A stretch of DNA of 60,880 nt from Sphingomonas_R sp036387535 (GTDB taxonomy: Bacteria > Pseudomonadota > Alphaproteobacteria > Sphingomonadales > Sphingomonadaceae): the NCBI RefSeq assembly GCF_036387535.1, contig NZ_DASVTO010000025.1, positions 1-60,880 on the forward strand, written 5' to 3'. Of the stretch, positions 9,207-18,732 are shown one piece after another (within the stretch, counting starts at the first letter, position 1; every line of letters starts with the position of its first letter). Below the pieces are notes generated by a model that made no database searches, was not told the DNA's origin, and was given only the letters and a program-made list of their open reading frames with translations. A program made the translations under genes and the position numbers.

Positions 9207-10640
9207 TCAGCCGTTCGCGACCGCCTCCCAAAACCCGGTCTTGCGGCCATGATCCCGGCGAAGCGCCGCGACATAGCCAGCGTGGTCGGGCAGATCACCA
9301 TGATCGACGATGCGGACATCGGCCGTCGCGCATTCCGCGAGGTGACGTGCGGCATGGCCGTAGCGCGCCGAGCGCGCAGCGCGGAGCGTGAAATCGATGA
9401 TCGCGCGGCGCAGGATCGTGGCCGCAAGCGGATCGGCGCCATCGAGCCGGTCGGCGGCCTCGCTCAATACCTCATAGCGATTGCCGTCCAGGTCGTCGCG
9501 GCGGGCCAGCACCATGCGCGCGGCGCGTTCCGGCGCGGGCCATTCGATCAGGAAGGCGAGCGCGGCATGAACGTCGTTATGACGTTCGACCAAAGCGAGC
9601 GCACGCTGTTCCGCCTCGAAATCATCGAAATCGGGCAGCCGGCGGAGATGGTCGCGCAGATGACCGGCGTGGAGCACGGATTGGAACCGTTCCCAGCGCA
9701 ACGCCTGCGCTGCATCCGCCCGACCCAGCGTTTCGAGAATGTCGAGCCGCACCATGTCCATGTCGGCGGGGATGAAGGCGGCGCGTACCGGGTGCGCCGC
9801 GTCGAGCGTCGCCAGCGCGGTATCGGCCCGGCCCGCCGCCAACAGGCGCCGCGCGATCGCGGTGGCGACCAGCGGCTGTCGCCGGGTGGCGTCGGGATGA
9901 TGCGCGATGTAGGCGTCCACATCGCCCTCCGCGTCGGCCATGTCCCGCAGCAGGCGACGTGCGGTTTCTGCGCGGCGTCGGGTGGCGGAATGCGCGTAAA
10001 GGGGACCCGACAGGCCATAGCCGATCACCGGCCCCAATTCTTCCGGCGTCGGTTCTGTCTGTCCCCACGCCGCGATCTGTTTCTTCAGCCGGTCGCGTCC
10101 TTCGGCGCCGAGCAGCGGCGCGATCGTGGCGATCAGTCCGTCATATTGGCCCTGGTCCCCGGCGGTCAGTGCATCGAACACCCGGTCGGCCAGCGCCGGC
10201 GGAGCGATCGCCGCCGCCTGGGACAGCCGGCCGATATCACTGGCAGCGCGGCGGAGCAGATCGACCAGATGACCGCCGCCGTCCTCGGTACGATCGAACA
10301 AGCGGTCGGCGAGGCCGAGGAACGCCCAGAGCAGTTCATGGGCCGTTTTCGGATCGCTGGCCGCAAGCGGCCCGACGATGGCGGCATGCTGCGTCGACAG
10401 GTCGGCGATCAGCGCGCGCAATTGTTGCCAGTCGAGCCGGCCGCGCGCCTTGGCGATGGTGGCGATCCGCTTGCGGACCTGCGCCGCGATCTCGTCCGGC
10501 CCCGCGACATCGGCGAGTGCCAGCCGCAGCCGGCGCTTGATCGCACCGTGACCGGTCGACACCTCCATCAGCAGGGCGGCGAGCGCGGGGGCACCGAGTT
10601 TTTCCAGGTTGCGCGCGTTGAGCGTGGTCGAAGCTGCCAT
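9207..10640 (-). CDS. DUF6880 family protein
   Basis: A 477-residue, Ala/Arg/Leu-rich, almost wholly helical protein resembling the DUF6880 group found in alphaproteobacteria. It begins MAASTTLNARNLEKLGAPALAALL and contains HEAT- or TPR-like helical pairs throughout (for example QPLVATAIARRLLAAGRADTA without a break in helix propensity). No catalytic motif was seen. The start at 10640 is preferred over 10697 because upstream residues are not protein-like and approach the divergent lipoprotein gene; neither start has a strong SD. Function unknown. Confidence 0.7.
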   Translation of the reverse strand: MAASTTLNARNLEKLGAPALAALLMEVSTGHGAIKRRLRLALADVAGPDEIAAQVRKRIATIAKARGRLDWQQLRALIADLSTQHAAIVGPLAASDPKTAHELLWAFLGLADRLFDRTEDGGGHLVDLLRRAASDIGRLSQAAAIAPPALADRVFDALTAGDQGQYDGLIATIAPLLGAEGRDRLKKQIAAWGQTEPTPEELGPVIGYGLSGPLYAHSATRRRAETARRLLRDMADAEGDVDAYIAHHPDATRRQPLVATAIARRLLAAGRADTALATLDAAHPVRAAFIPADMDMVRLDILETLGRADAAQALRWERFQSVLHAGHLRDHLRRLPDFDDFEAEQRALALVERHNDVHAALAFLIEWPAPERAARMVLARRDDLDGNRYEVLSEAADRLDGADPLAATILRRAIIDFTLRAARSARYGHAARHLAECATADVRIVDHGDLPDHAGYVAALRRDHGRKTGFWEAVANG

Positions 10641-10730
10641 GTCCGACAGGTGGCGCGATTCCGGGCGCGGTTCAACCGCCACTGGCGACCGGTTCATCGG
10701 GGAGTCAGCTTCAGCCGGCGATCGTCCGGT

Positions 10731-11387
10731 ATGCGGATATGGGCGATCCTCCTGTTGCTGATCGTGACCGCCTGTATCCCGGCGGGGCGCCCCGAACCGC
10801 GGGCGCCGGCCCGGCGGCCGGCCGCGACACCGGCGCGACCGGTCTTGTCCGAACGGGCGCTGCGTCAATGCCATGCCGATCTTGGCCGTGCCGGGGTGTC
10901 GTTCCAGGCGCTGCCGGACCGGGTGTTCGGTGGCGGATGCGATGCCACGGCCGCGGTGAAGCTGGTCGCCATCGGCACGCCGGTCACCAACCTGGGCGCG
11001 CTGCGATGTCCGCTGGCGCTGGCTTTCTCGCGCTGGGTGCAGCAGGTGGCGCAGGTCGAGGCGGAGCGTCGTTTCGACCAGCCGCTGCGCCGGATCGACA
11101 GTTTCGGGACCTATGCCTGCCGACCGGTAAACGGGCAGGTGGGCCAGCGGCTATCCGAGCATGGTCATGCCAATGCCGTCGACATCGCGGCGTTCGTGCT
11201 GGCCGACGGGACGCGCTTTACCGTACGCGACGGCTGGGCCGGTCCGGATGCACGGATCCGCGACTATCTGCATGCGGTGCATGACGGTGCGTGCCGGCGG
11301 TTCGGCGTGGTGCTGGGGCCCGATGCCAATGCCTATCACCGCGACCATTTCCATTTCGATATGGCGAGCAGCGACTATTGCCGCTAG
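10731..11387 (+). CDS. Extensin-like lipoprotein
   Basis: A 218-residue predicted outer-envelope lipoprotein. The signal MRIWAILLLLIVTAC ends in a lipobox (Cys15), followed by a Pro/Arg/Ala-rich linker (about 18-40) and an extensin C-terminal domain. SEHGHANAVDIAAF and YHRDHFHFD supply His and Asp residues placed like those of zinc D,D-peptidases of the VanY/M15 fold, so peptidoglycan hydrolysis is plausible but inferred. Conserved cysteines (CDATAAV, LRCPLA, YACRP, GACRR) probably form disulfides. The start is the ATG directly before the signal peptide. Confidence 0.8.
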   Translation: MRIWAILLLLIVTACIPAGRPEPRAPARRPAATPARPVLSERALRQCHADLGRAGVSFQALPDRVFGGGCDATAAVKLVAIGTPVTNLGALRCPLALAFSRWVQQVAQVEAERRFDQPLRRIDSFGTYACRPVNGQVGQRLSEHGHANAVDIAAFVLADGTRFTVRDGWAGPDARIRDYLHAVHDGACRRFGVVLGPDANAYHRDHFHFDMASSDYCR

Positions 11388-11446
11388 AAGGCGCCGCTTT
11401 CCCGCGGGGATCGCCCCGCTTTTCCGGGCAAAAGCAGGATCTCCGC

Positions 11447-12316
11447 ATGACCGACCGCCAGATTCCCAAGCGTGTCTTTTCCCCCGCGCGCGATGAGGCG
11501 GAGGTCGTATCGAAGCAGCTGTCGACCCCGCAGACATCCGATCCCGCTTACCGGCTGGCGTTCCAGGATCCCGATTTCCTGCTGCGTGAGGATCTGCGTT
11601 CGGTGCGGTTCCAGCTGGAATTGCTGAAGCCCGAATTGCTGCTCAACGAAGCGGGGATCGGATCGACCTTCGTCTTCTATGGTTCGGCGCGAATCCCCGA
11701 ACCGTCGAAGGCACAGGCGCTGGTCGCCGCGGCGGGCGATGGTCCGCGCGCCAAGGTGGCGGCGCGGCTGGCGGAAAAGGCGAAATATTATGACGCGGCG
11801 CGCAAGCTGGCGGCGCTGGCCAGCGGCACCGCGCCATCGGAGGATGGCAAGCGCCAGCTGGTCGTCTGTTCGGGCGGGGGGCCGTCGATCATGGAAGCCG
11901 CCAATCGCGGCGCGGCCGATGCCGGGGCCGAGTCGATCGGTCTGAACATCGTGCTGCCGTTCGAACAGGCGCCGAACGTCTATGTTACGCCGAAGCTGTC
12001 GTTCCAGTTCCACTATTTCGCCTTGCGCAAGATGCATTTCCTGTTGCGCGCGCGCGCCGTGGCGGTGTTCCCGGGCGGGTTCGGGACATTTGACGAGACG
12101 TTCGAGCTGCTGACCCTGATCCAGACCGGAAAGGTCACGCCGATGCCGATCCTGTTCTATGGGCGAGAGTTCTGGAACCGGGTCGTCAATTTCGAGGCGC
12201 TGGTCGAGGAAGGCGTGATCGGCGCGCAGGACCTGGAGCTGTTCCGCTTTGTGGAGACAGCGGAGGAAGGCTGGGCCGCGGTCCAGGATTATTGGGCGGC
12301 GCACCGGCGGGCATGA
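11447..12316 (+). CDS. LOG family protein (cytokinin riboside phosphoribohydrolase-like)
   Basis: A 289-residue nucleotide 5'-monophosphate phosphoribohydrolase-like enzyme. The signature PGGFGTFDETFELL (the PGGxGTxxE motif) and SGGGPSIMEAANRGA of the Rossmann core are both present. AGCAGGA about 7 nt upstream supports the start MTDRQIPKRVFSP. Members hydrolyse AMP or cytokinin ribotides; the long N-terminal region (about 90 residues) places it in the larger type-II-like group. The stop overlaps the ATG of the next hydrolase gene. Confidence 0.88.
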   Translation: MTDRQIPKRVFSPARDEAEVVSKQLSTPQTSDPAYRLAFQDPDFLLREDLRSVRFQLELLKPELLLNEAGIGSTFVFYGSARIPEPSKAQALVAAAGDGPRAKVAARLAEKAKYYDAARKLAALASGTAPSEDGKRQLVVCSGGGPSIMEAANRGAADAGAESIGLNIVLPFEQAPNVYVTPKLSFQFHYFALRKMHFLLRARAVAVFPGGFGTFDETFELLTLIQTGKVTPMPILFYGREFWNRVVNFEALVEEGVIGAQDLELFRFVETAEEGWAAVQDYWAAHRRA

Positions 12317-12990
12317 ACCGCCCGCCCTCCCGCGCCCGCATGCTGGGCGAACTCGCCACGCCGCTGGCATGGATGCGGGGCCAATGGGCATGGCGCGGAT
12401 TGGCGCGCGCCTGCCCGGGTGATGGCCGGCCGGTGCTGGTCCTGCCGGGATTTCTGGCCGGGGACCGCACCACCGCGACCTTGCGCCGGACGCTGGCCGC
12501 CGCCGGATATCGCCCGCAGGGCTGGGGATTGGGGCGCAACCTGGGGATCAGCCCGGCCCTGATCGACGGCATGCTGGCGCGGCTGGAGGCGATGACGCGC
12601 GATCGCCCGGCGGCGGTGATCGGGTGGAGCCTGGGCGGGCTGTATGCGCGCGAACTCGCGAAGCGGATGCCGGACCGGGTCGAACGCGTGTTGACGCTGG
12701 GCACGCCCTTTTCCGGTGACATCCATGCCAACAATGCCTGGCGATTGTATCAGCGGGTCGCGGGCCACGCCGTCGATCGGCCGCCGGTCGATGCCGTGCT
12801 GCCAGAAAAGCCGCCGGTGCCGACCTTCGCACTCTGGAGCGCGCGCGACGGGATCGTCGCGCCGGCGGCGTCGCGCGGGCTGCCGGGCGAGGCGGACGTG
12901 GCGGTGGAGGTCGATTGCCTGCACATCGCCTTCACCAGCGCGCCGGAGGCGCTGCGCGCGATCCTGGAGGTGCTGGCGCGGCCGGTGTAA
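12313..12990 (+). CDS. Alpha/beta hydrolase
   Basis: A 225-residue cytosolic esterase/lipase-like protein. It has the LVLPGFLAGD oxyanion region, the nucleophile elbow GWSLGG with Ser106, a probable acid in SARDGIVAP and His in CLHIAF. The start MNRPPSRARM is chosen because its ATG overlaps the TGA of the LOG gene, indicating coupling; a further in-frame GTG or ATG lies 21 nt upstream. No lid or signal peptide was seen. Substrate unknown. Confidence 0.8.
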   Translation: MNRPPSRARMLGELATPLAWMRGQWAWRGLARACPGDGRPVLVLPGFLAGDRTTATLRRTLAAAGYRPQGWGLGRNLGISPALIDGMLARLEAMTRDRPAAVIGWSLGGLYARELAKRMPDRVERVLTLGTPFSGDIHANNAWRLYQRVAGHAVDRPPVDAVLPEKPPVPTFALWSARDGIVAPAASRGLPGEADVAVEVDCLHIAFTSAPEALRAILEVLARPV

Positions 12991-13001
12991 CCGATGGGCC
13001 T

Positions 13002-13397
13002 TCAAGCCAGAAAGGGCGCGATCACCTCCGCAGGCACGCGAAGCGGCCGGCCGGTGGTGCGGTCGAGAATCGCCCAGGTCGTGCGGGCGCGGACATGGAC
13101 CTTGCCATCGCCGCCGGTGAACTCCATCAGCCGGTCGAACTTCGCGCCGCGCGGCGCATCCGCGACCCAGGTGCGCGCGGTGACGGTCTCGCCCGCCTTC
13201 AACGCGCGCAGATAATCGATCTCATGACGGGTGATCAGCCAGACATAGGCGTCATGATGGCCGGGCGCCGCCACCGCATGCCAATGGGCGGTCGCGACAT
13301 CCTGGATCCAGCGGACCCAGACCGCATTGTTGACATGACCCAGTTCATCGATGTCGTCGGGCAAGGCCGTGATCGGCAGCAGGAACGAAGTCGCCAT
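13002..13397 (-). CDS. Acyl-CoA thioesterase, hotdog fold
   Basis: A 131-residue single hotdog domain of the 4-hydroxybenzoyl-CoA thioesterase / YbgC group. The motif DIDELGHVNNAVWVRWIQD carries the catalytic Asp and the start of the hotdog helix; YLRALKAGETVTARTWV is the usual second half. It runs convergent to the hydrolase (11 bp gap) and lies 5 bp after the MarR gene on the same strand, so the two are probably one transcript. The acyl specificity cannot be told. Confidence 0.85.
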   Translation of the reverse strand: MATSFLLPITALPDDIDELGHVNNAVWVRWIQDVATAHWHAVAAPGHHDAYVWLITRHEIDYLRALKAGETVTARTWVADAPRGAKFDRLMEFTGGDGKVHVRARTTWAILDRTTGRPLRVPAEVIAPFLA

Positions 13398-13402
13398 GGC
13401 GT

Positions 13403-13891
13403 TCAGCCCTTTTCCCCGAGACCCGCAATCCGCGGGCGGTCGGCCGGCGGGATCAGCGCTTCCAGCACCGCCCAGAACCCCGCGACCGCGCCCGGCCCGG
13501 CGTCGCTATAGGCGCGCCCCAGCTTGGCGCGCAGCATGTCGAACAGCTGCGCTTCCAGTACCGCGCCGGCGGGGGTCAGGCGCAGCAGGCGCTGGCGTCG
13601 GTCGCTGGTTCCGGGGCGGGTGTCGATCAGCCCCCGGGTCGTGAGATCGGTCAGCACGCGACCGAGCGATTGCTTCGTGATGCCGAGCAGGCGCAGCAGC
13701 GTGCCGACGTTCAGCCCGGGCTGACGTGCGGTGAAATACAGCACGCGGTGATGCGCGCGCCCCAGGCCATGCGCCGCCAGCGCATCGTCGATCCCGCGAT
13801 AGAGCTGGGCCTGTCCGAAATGCACGAGTTCGATGCCGCGCCGGATCTCGGCTTCGCGCAGGAACAGCGGCGATGCGGGCGGGGCAGGCAT
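13403..13891 (-). CDS. MarR-family transcriptional regulator
   Basis: A 162-residue winged-helix repressor. GLNVGTLLRLLGITKQSLGR is the recognition helix region, followed by the wing DTRPGTSDRRQRLLRLTPAG. The start MPAPPASPLFLREAE follows AGGAGGGG at 6 nt; the longer open frame upstream is antisense to ilvE and is not used. It is divergent from ilvE with a 99-bp shared intergenic region, so it may control ilvE, itself and the thioesterase. Confidence 0.85.
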   Translation of the reverse strand: MPAPPASPLFLREAEIRRGIELVHFGQAQLYRGIDDALAAHGLGRAHHRVLYFTARQPGLNVGTLLRLLGITKQSLGRVLTDLTTRGLIDTRPGTSDRRQRLLRLTPAGAVLEAQLFDMLRAKLGRAYSDAGPGAVAGFWAVLEALIPPADRPRIAGLGEKG

Positions 13892-13990
13892 GTTGACCCC
13901 TCCTGACAGCGCGCCTAACCGGACGCAACCGCCAAGCGGGAGGACGGTCCCGCCGGGCCGCGCCACCAAAGCCCCTGAAGGAGCCGCCAC

Positions 13991-15082
13991 GTGACCGAGC
14001 AGACCTTTCGCATCGAACCGCATGCCACGCCGGTCGATGCCGGTACGCGCGCGGGCATGCTGGTCGATCCGGGGTTCGGGCGCGTGTTCACCGATCACAT
14101 GGTCGTCATCAACTATGCCGAGGGCAAGGGCTGGTACGATCCGCGCGTGCAGGCGCGCGCGCCGATCCAGATGGATCCGGCGTCGTCGGTGCTGCATTAT
14201 GCGCAGGAAATCTTCGAAGGCATGAAGGCGTACCGCACGCAGGACGGCGGTGCCGCGCTGTTCCGCCCCGATGCCAATGCGCGTCGCTTCGCACAATCGG
14301 CCGAGCGCATGGCGATGCCGCCGCTGCCGGAGCCGCTGTTCCTGGAGTCGGTGCGCGCGCTGGTCGCGGCCGATCGCGACTGGATCCCCGGGCAGGAGGG
14401 CGGGGCCCTCTACCTGCGCCCGTTCATGTTCGCGAGCGAGGTGTTCCTGGGCGTGAAGCCCAGCGCGGAATATCTGTACATGGTGATCGGATCGGCCGTC
14501 GGCGCCTATTTCAAGTCGGGAACGCCGACCGTGTCGCTCTGGGTTTCCGAAGACTATACGCGCGCGGCGCCGGGCGGGACCGGAGCCGCCAAGTGCGGCG
14601 GCAACTATGCCGCCAGCCTGCTGGCGCAATCGGATGCGATCCGGCGCGGCTGCGACCAGGTCGTGTTCCTCGACGCGGTCGAGCGTCGCTGGGTCGAGGA
14701 ACTGGGCGGGATGAACATCTTCTTCGTGTTCGACGACGGTTCGGTGGTGACGCCGCCGCTGGGCGGGACGATCCTGCCTGGTATCACCCGGGATTCGATC
14801 CTGACGCTGGCGCGTGATCAGGGCGTTACCGTGCGCGAAGAACGCTATGCCATCGATCAGTGGCGCGCCGACGCGCGGAGCGGGCGCCTGCGCGAAGCCT
14901 TTGCCTGCGGTACCGCTGCGGTGGTGACGCCGATCGGCACGGTGCGCAGCGTCGATGGCGATTTCACGATCGGCAATGGCGGCAGTGCCGGCGAACTGAC
15001 CCTGAAACTGCGCACCGCGCTGGTCGATATTCAGCGCGGCCTGGCGCCCGATCCGCACGGCTGGGTCGAAAAGCTGTTCTGA
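13991..15082 (+). CDS. ilvE: Branched-chain amino acid aminotransferase
   Basis: A class IV PLP aminotransferase of 363 residues that makes Val, Leu and Ile from the 2-oxo acids. The start is GTG with GAAGGAG 7 nt upstream; the next Met lies well inside the domain. The PLP lysine is Lys201 in GAAKCGGNYAASL, the mammalian-type (longer) BCAT signature, and EELGGMNIFFVF follows. GNGGSAGELTLKLR closes the fold. It stands alone upstream of tRNA-Gln. Confidence 0.94.
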   Translation: MTEQTFRIEPHATPVDAGTRAGMLVDPGFGRVFTDHMVVINYAEGKGWYDPRVQARAPIQMDPASSVLHYAQEIFEGMKAYRTQDGGAALFRPDANARRFAQSAERMAMPPLPEPLFLESVRALVAADRDWIPGQEGGALYLRPFMFASEVFLGVKPSAEYLYMVIGSAVGAYFKSGTPTVSLWVSEDYTRAAPGGTGAAKCGGNYAASLLAQSDAIRRGCDQVVFLDAVERRWVEELGGMNIFFVFDDGSVVTPPLGGTILPGITRDSILTLARDQGVTVREERYAIDQWRADARSGRLREAFACGTAAVVTPIGTVRSVDGDFTIGNGGSAGELTLKLRTALVDIQRGLAPDPHGWVEKLF

Positions 15083-15114
15083 ACCCGCCACCAACCCCCT
15101 TCCCTCCCGCGCCC

Positions 15115-15134
15115 GCCCGGCTATAAGGCCGGGC
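15115..15134 (+). promoter_or_regulatory. Hairpin and TATAAG between ilvE and tRNA-Gln
   Basis: GCCCGGC and GCCGGGC form a 7-bp stem with loop TATAAG. It can serve as the 3' end of ilvE, and TATAAG sits about 12 bp before the tRNA 5' end, where a -10 box is expected. Both roles are inferred. Confidence 0.4.
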
Positions 15135-15138
15135 ACGT

Positions 15139-15213
15139 TGGGGCGTCGCCAAGTGGTAAGGCAGCGGCTTTTGATGCCGCCATGCGCAGGTTCGAACCCT
15201 GCCGCCCCAGCCA
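15139..15213 (+). tRNA. tRNA-Gln(UUG)
   Basis: A complete cloverleaf with acceptor stem TGGGGCG / CGCCCCA, discriminator G and encoded CCA. The D arm is GCCAAGTGGTAAGGC. The anticodon arm GCGGC-TTTTGAT-GCCGC has anticodon TTG, and the T arm contains GCAGGTTCGAACCCTGC. It follows ilvE by 56 bp. Confidence 0.97.
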
Positions 15214-15780
15214 ATTTCATCATAAGTCGTTGTTTTAGCTGAAAGCGACGCTGGTCCGGCTTTGGCGTCCGCCGGAGGCGTTCCATCACGTGTCGTGTGA
15301 CGTATCTGCCGTCCGCTACCCTGAAAACAGGGGCTTTCGCCTTCGCAAGTGAAGGTTTCGCGTCATTGCGCTGGACCGATTAGACGTGGTGGCGATTTCA
15401 GGCGGCCATATCTCCTGCGACCAAATCCTTTGGCGAGAATAGGCCGATCGGTTTGGTAGAGGAGATATGTGTCGCCGAGCTGTTCCGTACACTGCGCCGC
15501 GTGCCGAGGAACCATCACAAGACACCAGTACATGGCGGCATTCCGCGTCCGGCAGCGGCCTGAAAACGGGGCAGGTCATGTGGCCGAACAGGGGCTTCAT
15601 ACTGCCCCCAGATCCTTCTGGCTCGACCCAGCTCACGCAAAGAGCCCTCGTTAACCATGTTGCAATTTTGTAACATAAACGGATCGATCGTTGCCATCGG
15701 GTAAAAGGATACGCCCTGTCTATTGCGGCGCAGCACTTTTTCCCGAACCTTGGGCGCATCACTCAGGGGGCCGTTACGAT
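15214..15780. other. 567-bp non-coding region upstream of the TonB receptor
   Basis: No convincing gene on either strand. Two small tandem hairpins are present: CCCTG-AAAA-CAGGG (15319-15332) and CCTTC...GAAGG (15340-15355). An imperfect palindrome, ATGTTgCAAttTTGtAACAT, lies at 15657-15676, about 105 bp before the receptor start, in a locally AT-rich patch, and could be an operator. A 148-codon minus-strand frame across the region is Arg/Ser/Pro-rich and not protein-like. Confidence 0.5.
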
Positions 15781-18690
15781 ATGAAGAACCGAACATCGCT
15801 GCGTTCAGGCATATGCCTTTCTGCCATGCTGCTCGCGAGCGCCGCTGCCCATGCACAGGCGGTTGATGTCGGCCCTGCGGCTGGCGCAAGCGCCGCGACG
15901 AACGATGTGGCGGGCACGACCGACGACATCATCGTCACGGGATCGCGCATCCGGCAGAGCCCGCTGGAACAGCGCTCGCCGGTCGTCACGCTGGACGCCG
16001 CTGCCCTGGCCCAGACAGGGCTTACGTCGGTGGCCGACATTCTCCAGCGCCTGCCCAGTGCGGCCGGCGGCCTGAACACGAAGGTCAACAATTCGGGCAA
16101 CATCGGCAATCCCCAGGATGGCGGCGGGGTCGGGGCCGGTTCGTCCGAAATCGACCTGCGCTATCTGCTCGCCAAGCGTACGCTCGTGCTGGTCGACGGC
16201 CTTCGCTACGTCAACGGCGCCTCGGCCAGCGGCATCCCGGGCACGGTCGATCTGAATACCATCCCCAACAGTTCGATCGAACGGATCGAGGTTCTGCAAT
16301 CCGGCCAGTCTCCGCTCTACGGCTCGGACGCCATCGCCGGTGTCGTCAACATCATCACCAAAAGCAGCCAGCAAGGCCTGCGCATGTCCGGCCAGTTCGG
16401 TACGTTCCGCGCGGGCGACGGCCATTCCTATAACGGCGATATCAGCTACGGCGTGAAGGGACCCACGACGTCGCTGGTGATCGGCGCCAGCTATGTGAAG
16501 GAAGGCAGCGTCCGCACGCGGGACCGGACCATCTCGCAATTCCCGAACCCTGGCCAGACGAGCTGTACCGATCCCCGCGGCGGTTGCTCGGGCGCGGCGC
16601 TCGGCGGCCGCATCGTGTTCAACCAAGGCAATGCAATCCGTCCGCAGGGCGGCACGCTGACCGTACGCCAGAATGGCCTCAGCACGCGCGGCGTCTATGA
16701 TCCCACGCTGGTCGGTGGCGATTTCCGCGCCTTCACCACAGCGGACCGGTTCAATTTCTCGCCCTTCAACTATTTCCTGACCCCGTCGGAACGCTATGGC
16801 GCGTTCGTCAACTTCAAGCAGGAACTGGGGTCCGACATCAACCTGCGCGTCCGGGCGATCTACAATCACCGGGAGTCGCAAAACCAGGCTGCGTTCCTGC
16901 CGCTGAACGTCGGCCCCGACGCGGGCACCGGCACGCTGACCGATCGGATCTCGATCGACGCAACCAATCCGTTCAATCCGTTCGGCGTCACGTTATCGGC
17001 GGGCGGCGCAGGCCAGCCGCCGGCAAATTACGCGCTGATCGGCCGCCGACTGGTCGAGGCGGGGCAGCGGACCTACGATCAGCGGGTCGACACCATGACG
17101 GTGACGGCAACGCTCGACGGCAAGTTCCAGCTTGGCGAACGGACCTTCTACTGGGACGTAAACGCGGTGCAGGGCTTCAATGACGCGAAGCAGGTATTCA
17201 CCGGCAACATCAACACGCAACGGCTCGCCCGCGCGCTTGGCCCGGTTTCACAATGCACCGGCGAATGCGTACCGTTCAACATCTTCGGCGGCGCGGGTTC
17301 GATCACGCCGCAGATGCTGGCCTATGTCGGTTTCACCGAACGGGCGCGGAGCAGTCAGGAACTCCGCGACTATACCGCCAACGTGACCGGTGAGCTGTTC
17401 GACCTGCCGGCCGGTCCGGTCGGTATCGCGGTCGGGTATGAGCATCGCTATCAGCAGGGACAATTCACGCCAGATCCGATCATCCAGGCGGGATTCGGTG
17501 CAGACATTCCGGCACAGGCCGCCGGCGGCTCGTTCAACTCGGACGAATTCTACGGCGAGATCCGCATCCCGCTGCTGAAGGATGTGCCATTCTTCAATTC
17601 GCTTGAGGCATCGGGTGCGGTGCGCCACGTCAATTATTCGATCAGCGGCAGCAACACGACCTATACCGCGACGGGTTTGTGGAAGCCGATCTCCGATCTG
17701 CTCTTCCGCGCCTCCTTCGCAGAGGGGTTCCGCGCGCCGAGCATCGGGGAACTGTTCGGTGCGCAATCGCGATCCGACATCGGCATTCCCGATCCGTGCA
17801 GCAACATTGCAGGATCCCGCTACCAGGCGTCCGCCACGGTGCGGGCCAACTGCGCGGCAAACGGCGTGCCGACCAACGGCAGCTATCAGGAACCGACCGG
17901 CCAGCTCGGCGTGACGACCGGTGGCAACCGTGCATTGGCACCCGAAACGTCGAAGACCTGGCTGTTCGGCGGCGTGCTGAGCCCCGCCTTTTTGCGTGAC
18001 AGCGGTTTTGCCAGCCAGTTCGCGCTGGAGGCGAACTATTACGACATCAAGGTGTCAGGCGCGATCGCCTCGACCAACCCGCAGGTGACGCTGGCGCGGT
18101 GCAGCGAAGCCGGCGACGCGCTCAGCTGCTCGAACGTAGTGCGCAGCACCAGCGGCCGCATTTCCAGCATCGTGGGTCTGTTGCAGAATATCGGCCAGAT
18201 TCGCACCCGCGGCATTGATCTGACACTCAACTACCGGTCGCCTCAGACCGGAGCGGGTATTTTCGGGCTGTCGCTCAACGGCAACCACCTGATGAAATAT
18301 ACCGAGACGACCCCGACCTCCACCGGGTTGGCTGCGATCAGCTACCGAGGCACCACTCGCGGATCGCCCGACCAGTCCTATCCCAAGTTCAAGGGAACCG
18401 GGGTGGTCAGCTGGAGCATTGCAGATCTGGAGGCATCGTTTACGGGGCGCTACATCAACCATGTTACCGAAAACACCGGCGCACGACTCAAGAACACCTT
18501 CTACGGCGATGTTCAGCTGATCTTCTCGCCCGCCTTCCTCGACAGGAAATACGACCTGACCGTCGGCGTGCGCAACGTCTTCAATCAGGATCCACCGGCC
18601 TGCACCACGTGCACCGGCCCGAACTATGATCCGACCACCTACGACGTTCCGGGTCAGTTCGGGTATGTGCGCGTGTCGTACAGGATGTGA
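15781..18690 (+). CDS. TonB-dependent outer-membrane receptor
   Basis: A 969-residue outer-membrane transporter. The signal peptide MKNRTSLRSG...AAAHAQA is cleaved near residue 26. A plug domain follows: DDIIVTGSRIRQSPLEQ, then RTLVLVDGLRYVNG and IERIEVLQSGQSPLYGSDA. A long beta-barrel ends in GQFGYVRVSYRM with a C-terminal aromatic-x-Met signature. It resembles the sphingomonad receptor class with large extracellular loops, including Cys pairs (TSCTDPRGGCSG). The substrate is unknown; the adjacent exported M24 peptidase suggests peptides or peptide conjugates. Confidence 0.93.
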   Translation: MKNRTSLRSGICLSAMLLASAAAHAQAVDVGPAAGASAATNDVAGTTDDIIVTGSRIRQSPLEQRSPVVTLDAAALAQTGLTSVADILQRLPSAAGGLNTKVNNSGNIGNPQDGGGVGAGSSEIDLRYLLAKRTLVLVDGLRYVNGASASGIPGTVDLNTIPNSSIERIEVLQSGQSPLYGSDAIAGVVNIITKSSQQGLRMSGQFGTFRAGDGHSYNGDISYGVKGPTTSLVIGASYVKEGSVRTRDRTISQFPNPGQTSCTDPRGGCSGAALGGRIVFNQGNAIRPQGGTLTVRQNGLSTRGVYDPTLVGGDFRAFTTADRFNFSPFNYFLTPSERYGAFVNFKQELGSDINLRVRAIYNHRESQNQAAFLPLNVGPDAGTGTLTDRISIDATNPFNPFGVTLSAGGAGQPPANYALIGRRLVEAGQRTYDQRVDTMTVTATLDGKFQLGERTFYWDVNAVQGFNDAKQVFTGNINTQRLARALGPVSQCTGECVPFNIFGGAGSITPQMLAYVGFTERARSSQELRDYTANVTGELFDLPAGPVGIAVGYEHRYQQGQFTPDPIIQAGFGADIPAQAAGGSFNSDEFYGEIRIPLLKDVPFFNSLEASGAVRHVNYSISGSNTTYTATGLWKPISDLLFRASFAEGFRAPSIGELFGAQSRSDIGIPDPCSNIAGSRYQASATVRANCAANGVPTNGSYQEPTGQLGVTTGGNRALAPETSKTWLFGGVLSPAFLRDSGFASQFALEANYYDIKVSGAIASTNPQVTLARCSEAGDALSCSNVVRSTSGRISSIVGLLQNIGQIRTRGIDLTLNYRSPQTGAGIFGLSLNGNHLMKYTETTPTSTGLAAISYRGTTRGSPDQSYPKFKGTGVVSWSIADLEASFTGRYINHVTENTGARLKNTFYGDVQLIFSPAFLDRKYDLTVGVRNVFNQDPPACTTCTGPNYDPTTYDVPGQFGYVRVSYRM

Positions 18691-18710
18691 TCCTCGCGTA
18701 GATCCAGCCG

Positions 18711-18732
18711 GAGGAGGGCACCCGCCCTCCTC
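18711..18732 (+). terminator. Hairpin after the TonB receptor
   Basis: GAGGAGGGC and GCCCTCCTC form a perfect 9-bp stem with loop ACCC, 20 bp after the receptor stop. The following bases are TGTGCG, so there is no T-run. It could terminate or attenuate transcription into the peptidase gene. Confidence 0.5.

Noticed and set aside
15316..15762. 148-codon open frame on the minus strand upstream of the TonB receptor
   Set aside because: Composition is Arg/Ser/Pro-rich without domain pattern, there is no good SD, and it lies over the receptor's promoter region.
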